Below, piece after piece: positions 4,765 through 8,755 of a stretch of DNA of 8,755 nucleotides (positions within the stretch are counted from its first letter, which is position 1; each line of letters opens with the position of its first letter). The DNA comes from Acidobacteriota bacterium. Its GTDB lineage: Bacteria > Acidobacteriota > Vicinamibacteria > Vicinamibacterales > Fen-181. Under the pieces are notes generated by a model. The model saw only the letters and a list, made by a program, of their open reading frames with translations. It had not been told where the DNA came from and did no database searches. The position numbers and the translations under genes were made by a program. The stretch covers positions 1 to 8,755 of the forward strand of contig PMKG01000191.1 in the NCBI GenBank assembly GCA_003157675.1, in the 5' to 3' direction.

Positions 4765-7533
4765 ATGCGGACCCCTCCAGATCCCGGGCCGGCACACGAG
4801 GCACACGGCGCCACGACGGTCCGCACCGTGTGCCCGCGCAACTGCTATTGCACGTGCGGCATGGTGGTGACCGTCGAGCACGGCCGGATCACGCGCATCG
4901 AGGGGGATCCGGAGAACCCGGCCACGGCCGGGCATGTCTGCCTGAAGGGGATCAGCTACGCGCGGCGGGTCGCAACCGCCGACCGGCTGCTGCACCCGAT
5001 GAAGCGGCAGGTCGACGGGTCGTTTGCCCGGGTGTCGTGGCACGAGGCGCTCGGCGACATCGCGTCGCGGCTCGAGCGTCTCCGCAGCGAGCGCGGCCCC
5101 GAGTCGGTGCTCTATTACGACGCCTCGGGCAGCCACGGCGCGCTGGGGCGCCTCGCGCAGGTTTTCTGGCACCAGTTCGGCGGGTGCACGATCACCTACG
5201 GCGATCTGTGCTGGCCGGCCGGCCTCGAAGCGACGCGGCTCACCTACGGCGCGAACCTGCACAACCACCCGCGCCACACGGTCGAGAGCCGGTTCATCCT
5301 GCTGTGGGGGCACAATCCGGCCGAGACCAACGTCCACCAGATGCGGTGGATCCACCAGGCGCAGGAGCGCGGCGCGGTGGTCGCTCTGGTCGATCCGCGA
5401 AGCACGGACACGTCGGACGCCGCCGACATCCACCTGCAACCCCGCCCCGGCACCGATGCCGCGCTGGCGATCGGCATCGCCCGCGTCATCGTCGATGGCG
5501 GCCTGCACGACGCGGAGTTTCTCGGGCGTCATGCCGTGGGCGTCGAGCCGTATCTCGAGCGGCTGCGCGATTACCCTCTGGCCCGGGTGGCGGCCATCAC
5601 CGGCTTGCGCGAGCACGACATCGCCCGGCTGGCCATCGACTTCGCGCGCCACAAGCCCGCGCTCGTCATCGCGGGGTTCGGCCTCCAGCGGCACCACCAC
5701 GCCGGGCAGGCGATGCGGGCGGTGGCGCTGCTCTCGGCGCTGACGGGCAACATCGGCGTGGCGGGCGGCGGGTTTCAGTACGCCAACCTGAACAGCCACT
5801 GCCTGAGCGACCCGCCGCTGCCGCCCGAGCCGGCGCGGTTGCGCCGCGGGGCGCCCGTCTCGCGGCTCGGCCCGGCGCTCTCGGAGCTGGACGCCCCGAA
5901 GATCGCCGCCGCGTGGGTCGAGAAGGGCAACCCGGTCAGCCAGAATCCGCGCTCCGGCACGGTGCGCGACGCGTTCGAGCGGCTGGATCTGCTGGTCGTT
6001 GTCGATCAGTTCATGACCGACACGGCGCGGCTCGCGCACTACGTGCTCCCGGCCAAGACGATGTTCGAGGAGGAGGACCTCGTCACGGCCTACTGGCATC
6101 CGTACATGCAGCTGCGCGCGAAGGTGTGGGATCCGCCGGGCGAGGTGAAGACGGAGACGGAGATCTGGCGGCTGCTCTCGGAGCAGTTCGGATTCGACAC
6201 GCGGTATTTTCCGCGAGATGACGCCGAGACGCGAGAGCTGCTGCTTCAGATGTTGCCACCCGATCTCTACGACCGCCTCACGCGCCAGCCCGTCGATCCC
6301 ACGGGCGCGGGCGACATCGCGTTCGCCGACCTTCGCTTCCCCACGCCGTCCGGGAAGATCGAATTCGCGTCCGAGGAGGCGGCGCGTCTCTGGGGCGTCG
6401 ACGCGGTGCCCGACTACGTGCCGCTCCCCGAGGGGCACGACTCGCCGCTCGCCGCGCGGTTTCCGCTGCAACTGCTCTCGTGCAAGACGCGCGACCGGAT
6501 CCACTCGCAGTTCGGCAACCTCGACTGGGTGCGCGAGGTCGAGCGGCCCCACACGCTCGACATCCACCCGGCCGACGCGTCGGCGCGCGGCCTCGAGCAG
6601 GGCGACGCGGCCAGCGTGTGGAACGAGCGCGGACGGATCACGCTGACCGTGCGGCTCGACGAGGGACTGCGGCCGGGCGTCGTGCACGCGCTCGAAGGGC
6701 GCTGCCACGAGGGTGACGCCGACATCAACCAGCTGACCGACGCGGGCGTGACCGACATCAATCACGGCGCGACGTTCTACGAGTGCCTCGTCGAGGTGTC
6801 GCGCGCCGAGGGGCAGCCGGCGCATGCCCCGACGTACGCGAACATCGTGTCGGCGATGCCCCGGAGGTCCAGAGTGGCGGTGGACGACTCGGCCGCCGAA
6901 TCCGGTGACGATCAAACGGCGCCGGTTGCGCAGCTCGCGCCGGCGACCCGGAACGGCTTTCTCCTCGACCTCGGCCGTTGCGTGGGGTGCGGCGCGTGTG
7001 TGCTGGCGTGCCGGCTCGAGAACGGCTGGACCGCCGAGAACCCCTGGAGGCGCGTCGTTCCGCTCAATCTCCGACGGCGGGCCGGCGGGCCGACCTACTT
7101 CCTCTCGGTCGCCTGCCACCACTGCGATCATCCGGCGTGCCTCTCGGCCTGCCCGTCACGCGCCTACGAGAAGATGGCCGACGGCACGGTGATCCATCAC
7201 GCCGATCGCTGCATCGGGTGCCGGTACTGCGAGATGGCCTGCCCGTTCGGCGCACCGCGCTTCGATACCGCCAGGGGCGTGATGACCAAGTGCGACTTCT
7301 GTCAGCACGGTGAGGCCAGGCAGGGGCCGTCGTGCGTGGCGGCCTGTCCGACCGAGGCCCTTCGCGCGCTGCCGCAGGCCCCGCAGGAGGGCGCGGGGGC
7401 GATGGTGCCGGGTTTCGTCGACCCGTCGGGCTGCAGTCCGAACTTGCGGTTCATCGCCCCGCGCGGCCGGCGCCGCGCCGCGCTCTACGAGCACCTGCGG
7501 GCGATGCTCCGCCGGGAAGATGGAGATCAGTAG
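4765..7533 (+). CDS. Fused DmsA-DmsB-type molybdopterin oxidoreductase with four-cluster Fe-S domain
   Basis: This single 922-aa polypeptide joins the catalytic and electron-transfer subunits of a DMSO-reductase-superfamily enzyme. Residues about 20-690 form the Mo-bisMGD subunit. The FS0 [4Fe-4S] site is C23-x3-C27-x3-C31 plus C59, followed by K61. C149 in GDLCWPAG aligns with the Mo-ligating Ser of DMSO reductase. The C-terminal molybdopterin-binding fold covers about 560-680. After a polar linker (about 697-727) comes a DmsB-like domain with sixteen Cys in four groups: C739/742/745/749, C784/787/792/796, C816/819/822/826 and C843/846/857/861. There is no twin-arginine signal, so a cytoplasmic location is inferred. 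Electrons would pass between the DmsC anchor encoded next and the Mo site. The start is uncertain: GTG 4738 and ATG 4747 are in frame, and none has a good RBS. ATG 4765 is chosen because TACACT 8 nt upstream would give a leaderless mRNA. The substrate is unknown; the Cys ligand is more like polysulfide/thiosulfate or periplasmic nitrate reductases than DMSO reductase. Confidence 0.93.
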   Translation: MRTPPDPGPAHEAHGATTVRTVCPRNCYCTCGMVVTVEHGRITRIEGDPENPATAGHVCLKGISYARRVATADRLLHPMKRQVDGSFARVSWHEALGDIASRLERLRSERGPESVLYYDASGSHGALGRLAQVFWHQFGGCTITYGDLCWPAGLEATRLTYGANLHNHPRHTVESRFILLWGHNPAETNVHQMRWIHQAQERGAVVALVDPRSTDTSDAADIHLQPRPGTDAALAIGIARVIVDGGLHDAEFLGRHAVGVEPYLERLRDYPLARVAAITGLREHDIARLAIDFARHKPALVIAGFGLQRHHHAGQAMRAVALLSALTGNIGVAGGGFQYANLNSHCLSDPPLPPEPARLRRGAPVSRLGPALSELDAPKIAAAWVEKGNPVSQNPRSGTVRDAFERLDLLVVVDQFMTDTARLAHYVLPAKTMFEEEDLVTAYWHPYMQLRAKVWDPPGEVKTETEIWRLLSEQFGFDTRYFPRDDAETRELLLQMLPPDLYDRLTRQPVDPTGAGDIAFADLRFPTPSGKIEFASEEAARLWGVDAVPDYVPLPEGHDSPLAARFPLQLLSCKTRDRIHSQFGNLDWVREVERPHTLDIHPADASARGLEQGDAASVWNERGRITLTVRLDEGLRPGVVHALEGRCHEGDADINQLTDAGVTDINHGATFYECLVEVSRAEGQPAHAPTYANIVSAMPRRSRVAVDDSAAESGDDQTAPVAQLAPATRNGFLLDLGRCVGCGACVLACRLENGWTAENPWRRVVPLNLRRRAGGPTYFLSVACHHCDHPACLSACPSRAYEKMADGTVIHHADRCIGCRYCEMACPFGAPRFDTARGVMTKCDFCQHGEARQGPSCVAACPTEALRALPQAPQEGAGAMVPGFVDPSGCSPNLRFIAPRGRRRAALYEHLRAMLRREDGDQ

Positions 7534-7561
7534 ACGGTAAGGCGCGAGGCGTAAGCCGTAA
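7534..7561. repeat. Heptamer tandem repeat, four units (GGCGTAA-like)
   Basis: Immediately after the TAG stop of the fused oxidoreductase, four 7-bp units run without a gap: ACGGTAA, GGCGCGA, GGCGTAA, GCCGTAA. They take up over half of the 52-bp spacer before the dmsC-like gene. The units are degenerate, but the period of 7 and the A at unit ends are clear. No terminator-like stem is formed. Confidence 0.6.
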
Positions 7562-7573
7562 TATGATGTCGCC

Positions 7574-7577
7574 GAGG
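7574..7577 (+). promoter_or_regulatory. Ribosome binding site of the dmsC-like gene
   Basis: GAGG lies 8 nt before the ATG at 7586 and supports that start codon. Confidence 0.55.
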
Positions 7578-7585
7578 CAAGAGCC

Positions 7586-8425
7586 ATGAAGGTCGAATCA
7601 GCGACGCCCGTTGCGGGTTCCTTCCACGAGTGGCCGCTCGTCATCTTCACCACGCTGGGCGTGATGGGCGCGGGACTGCTGGCCACGCCGCTGCTGGCGT
7701 GGGCCGCGGCGGGCACGCCGGCGCCAGCCACGGTCTCGATCCGCTGGGGCGCGGCGCTGATGGCCGCCGGCCTCGCCGTCTCGCTCGCGCACCTTGGGAG
7801 GCCGCTCCGCGCGCCCCGCGCGTCGGCAGGCCTCGGGCGCAGCCTGCTCAGCGCCGAGGCCGTCGCGGCGACCGTCGCCACCATCGTCGGCGCCGTCGCG
7901 GCGTTCCTGCCCTACGTCTCGCCCGTCCTGGATCTCGCCGCGGCCGTCGCAGCCATCGTCTTTCTCGCGACGCTCGGACTCGTTTATGCGCTGCCGGGTC
8001 AGCAGACCTGGCGGGGCGTCGTCGTCTGGATGCCGCTCTCGAGCGGCCTCGGGTTCGGCGCGGTGGGGCTGGCCGCGTTCTGGGGCGAAGGGCTCGCCGC
8101 GATCGGCGCCGTGGCCGCGGTCGTCCTGGCCGCGGATACCGCGCTGCTCGTCGTCAGGCGCCTCGCGCTCGTCTGGCCGCGCGAGCCGGTTGCGCCACGT
8201 TACCCGGCCGTCTTCGCGCGCCTCCAGGGGATCCTGCTCGCGCGCTTCGCGCTCATCGACATCCTGCCAGGCCTCGGTTTGCTCGCCGGTTTCAGGTGGA
8301 CGGCGGTCGCGACGTTCGGCCTCGGAATCGTCGTGGACCGCGTGGCGTTCTACGCCCTCGCCGCCCAGCGGACGACGGAGGCGGAGGTGGCGAGGGTGGA
8401 CGGTATCATCGCGGCGCAGGGCTGA
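7586..8425 (+). CDS. DmsC-like membrane anchor subunit of the molybdoenzyme
   Basis: This 279-aa integral membrane protein belongs to the DmsC anchor family, which binds menaquinol at the membrane and passes electrons to the Fe-S subunit. About eight hydrophobic segments are visible, near residues 17-40, 52-70, 89-109, 115-136, 148-166, 170-190, 217-236 and 238-258. Family marks include the N-terminal SFHEWPLVIFTTLGVMGAG segment and the loop AHLGRPLRAP after the second segment, which resembles the HLG-P-R loop of DmsC proteins. Length matches the usual 270-290 aa. It follows the fused catalytic/Fe-S gene by 52 bp in the same direction, with no terminator between, so the two form one operon and one complex. 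Its last codons and TGA stop lie inside the palindromic element at 8411-8491, so the native C-terminus may have been altered by that element. Confidence 0.9.
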   Translation: MKVESATPVAGSFHEWPLVIFTTLGVMGAGLLATPLLAWAAAGTPAPATVSIRWGAALMAAGLAVSLAHLGRPLRAPRASAGLGRSLLSAEAVAATVATIVGAVAAFLPYVSPVLDLAAAVAAIVFLATLGLVYALPGQQTWRGVVVWMPLSSGLGFGAVGLAAFWGEGLAAIGAVAAVVLAADTALLVVRRLALVWPREPVAPRYPAVFARLQGILLARFALIDILPGLGLLAGFRWTAVATFGLGIVVDRVAFYALAAQRTTEAEVARVDGIIAAQG

Positions 8426-8491
8426 AGCCCTGCGCTATCTGAAGAGACAGCACAGATCGCCAGATACCGCAGGCCTTCAGCCCTGCGCCGC
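8411..8491. repeat. REP/BIME-like palindromic element (31-bp inverted repeat, 19-nt loop)
   Basis: The arms 8411-8441 and 8461-8491 are reverse complements with two mismatches in 31 bp, separated by 19 nt. The left arm is itself a palindrome: 8414-8423 (GCGCAGGGCT) pairs perfectly with 8426-8435 across a 2-nt centre. The right arm is a less perfect version. Two small palindromic units in opposite orientation are the layout of bacterial REP/BIME elements. The dmsC stop codon, TGA at 8423-8425, covers the hairpin tip. The structure could also act as a transcription attenuator or mRNA 3'-end stabiliser for the molybdoenzyme operon. No U-tract follows, so it is not a standard intrinsic terminator. 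Confidence 0.8.
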
Positions 8492-8512
8492 ACCGGCCAA
8501 CTGGCGCCCCCC

Positions 8513-8547
8513 TCCCTCGTCCCTGATCCCTGATCCCTGGTCCCCCG
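8513..8547. repeat. Heptamer tandem repeat, five units (TCCCTGA)
   Basis: Five contiguous 7-bp units fill 35 bp: TCCCTCG, TCCCTGA, TCCCTGA, TCCCTGG, TCCCCCG. The array sits between the palindromic element and the GntR promoter. Read on the minus strand and rotated, the unit is GGATCAG, parallel to the GGCTCAG units at 2330-2364. No coding role is apparent. Confidence 0.8.
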
Positions 8548-8556
8548 AGATTTCTC

Positions 8557-8593
8557 TTGTCTGTCCTAACTGTACTAGTGTAGATAGTACAGC
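8557..8593 (+). promoter_or_regulatory. Candidate promoter of the GntR-family gene
   Basis: TTGTCT (8557-8562) resembles a -35 and TAGATA (8581-8586) a weak -10, with an 18-bp spacer. This would place transcription start at or next to the GTG at 8594, giving a leaderless mRNA. In agreement, no Shine-Dalgarno sequence is present before that GTG. The hexamer matches are modest. Confidence 0.35.
8570..8592. promoter_or_regulatory. Palindromic operator, probable GntR (YtrA-type) autoregulatory site
   Basis: A perfect 8-bp inverted repeat, CTGTACTA-N7-TAGTACAG, spans 23 bp. It ends one base before the start codon of the regulator and overlaps the candidate -10. GntR dimers bind short palindromes, commonly with a GT/AC-containing core, and YtrA-type regulators usually repress their own operon, so this is most likely its own operator. 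The inverted repeat is seen directly; binding by this protein is inferred. Confidence 0.65.
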
Positions 8594-8755
8594 GTGCTGC
8601 CTTTCAGCGTGATCTTCAAACCGGGATTGTCCGTCCACGAGCAGGTGGTCTACGCGGTCAAGAAGGCCTGCGTGGCCGGCCAGCTCCGCCCGGGAGACCC
8701 CTTCCCCTCGGTCCGTTCCCTCAGCCAGGACCTGCGCATCAACCCGAACACCGCC
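8594..8755 (+). CDS. GntR-family (YtrA-like) transcriptional regulator (partial, N-terminal 54 codons)
   Basis: The frame is open from GTG 8594 to the window end and encodes the start of a winged helix-turn-helix of the GntR family. Recognisable parts are SVHEQVVYAVKKACVAGQL (helix 1), then LRPGDPFPSVRSLSQDL and RINPNTA, the classic GntR LPSxRxLAxxLxVNxxTV block. The very short N-terminal lead and the INPNTA variant are typical of the YtrA subfamily, in which a small protein follows and ABC-transporter genes usually come next. That last point cannot be checked here. The GTG start is favoured because the operator 8570-8592 ends right before it; a GTG at 8609 (Val6) is a weaker alternative. No RBS is visible, which fits a leaderless transcript. 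Confidence 0.85.
   Translation, partial: MLPFSVIFKPGLSVHEQVVYAVKKACVAGQLRPGDPFPSVRSLSQDLRINPNTA

Noticed and set aside
4725..4841. N-terminal extension of the peptidase to an upstream ATG at 4841
   Set aside because: It would overlap the divergent oxidoreductase gene and place 39 residues in front of a clear signal peptide; GGAGG before 4724 fixes the shorter start.
3943..7131. A 1062-codon open frame on the minus strand across the peptidase and oxidoreductase genes
   Set aside because: It runs antisense to the oxidoreductase and out of frame with the peptidase, is extremely Arg/Gly/Ala/Pro-rich, and matches no family I recognise. Long antisense frames are expected at this GC content and codon bias.
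7630..8442. Alternative 270-codon plus-strand frame within the dmsC-like gene
   Set aside because: Arg-rich out-of-frame translation; the frame from 7586 gives eight hydrophobic segments and DmsC family motifs.
8411..8491. Intrinsic terminator for the molybdoenzyme operon
   Set aside because: The stem is strong, but no T-tract follows and the element has the paired-palindrome layout of a REP/BIME unit. Termination there remains possible but is not supported by the usual signature.

Overview
The window is uniformly GC-rich with strong GC bias at third codon positions. It carries typical bacterial housekeeping, secreted-peptidase and respiratory genes. The short RNB ribonuclease type, a YtrA-like GntR regulator, a palindromic REP-like element and heptameric intergenic repeats together suggest an Acidobacteriota-type genome, perhaps Vicinamibacteria. 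That placement is an inference; nothing in the window is diagnostic. No tRNA, rRNA, CRISPR array or transposase was seen.

Layout. (1) 4724 down to 1, minus strand: a secreted M28 zinc metallopeptidase, a 111-bp gap holding a heptamer repeat, an RNB-family 3'-5' exoribonuclease, and, 8 nt further on, the N-terminal 251 codons of a 23S rRNA m5U methyltransferase (RlmD type) that runs off the left edge. The last two form a tightly coupled RNA-metabolism pair. (2) 4725-4764: a 40-bp divergent control region with a dyad that overlaps candidate -10 elements on both strands. (3) 4765-8425, plus strand: a two-gene molybdoenzyme operon. Its first gene fuses a DmsA-like molybdopterin catalytic subunit to a DmsB-like four-cluster ferredoxin subunit in one polypeptide. 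The second encodes a DmsC-like quinol-linked membrane anchor. (4) 8426-8593: an intergenic stretch with a large two-armed palindromic element that supplies the dmsC stop codon, a second heptamer array, and a promoter/operator. (5) 8594 to the right edge: the N-terminal 54 codons of a YtrA-like GntR regulator.

How the genes work together. The fused molybdoenzyme and DmsC together make a complete minimal respiratory module: quinol, then membrane anchor, four [4Fe-4S] clusters, FS0 and Mo-bisMGD. No Tat signal is visible, so the catalytic part probably faces the cytoplasm. The proposed Mo ligand is Cys rather than the Ser of DMSO reductase, so the substrate is open. The peptidase is probably exported and unrelated in function to the oxidoreductase; they share only a divergent promoter. 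The GntR gene carries its own palindromic operator directly against the start codon and probably begins a separate, autoregulated operon beyond the window.

The points most worth a second look are the M28 peptidase with a C-terminal half that looks like an M19 dipeptidase stripped of its metal ligands, the fused Tat-less DmsAB protein, and the three intergenic heptamer arrays with different but structurally parallel units. Also of note is the palindromic element whose hairpin tip is the dmsC stop codon.
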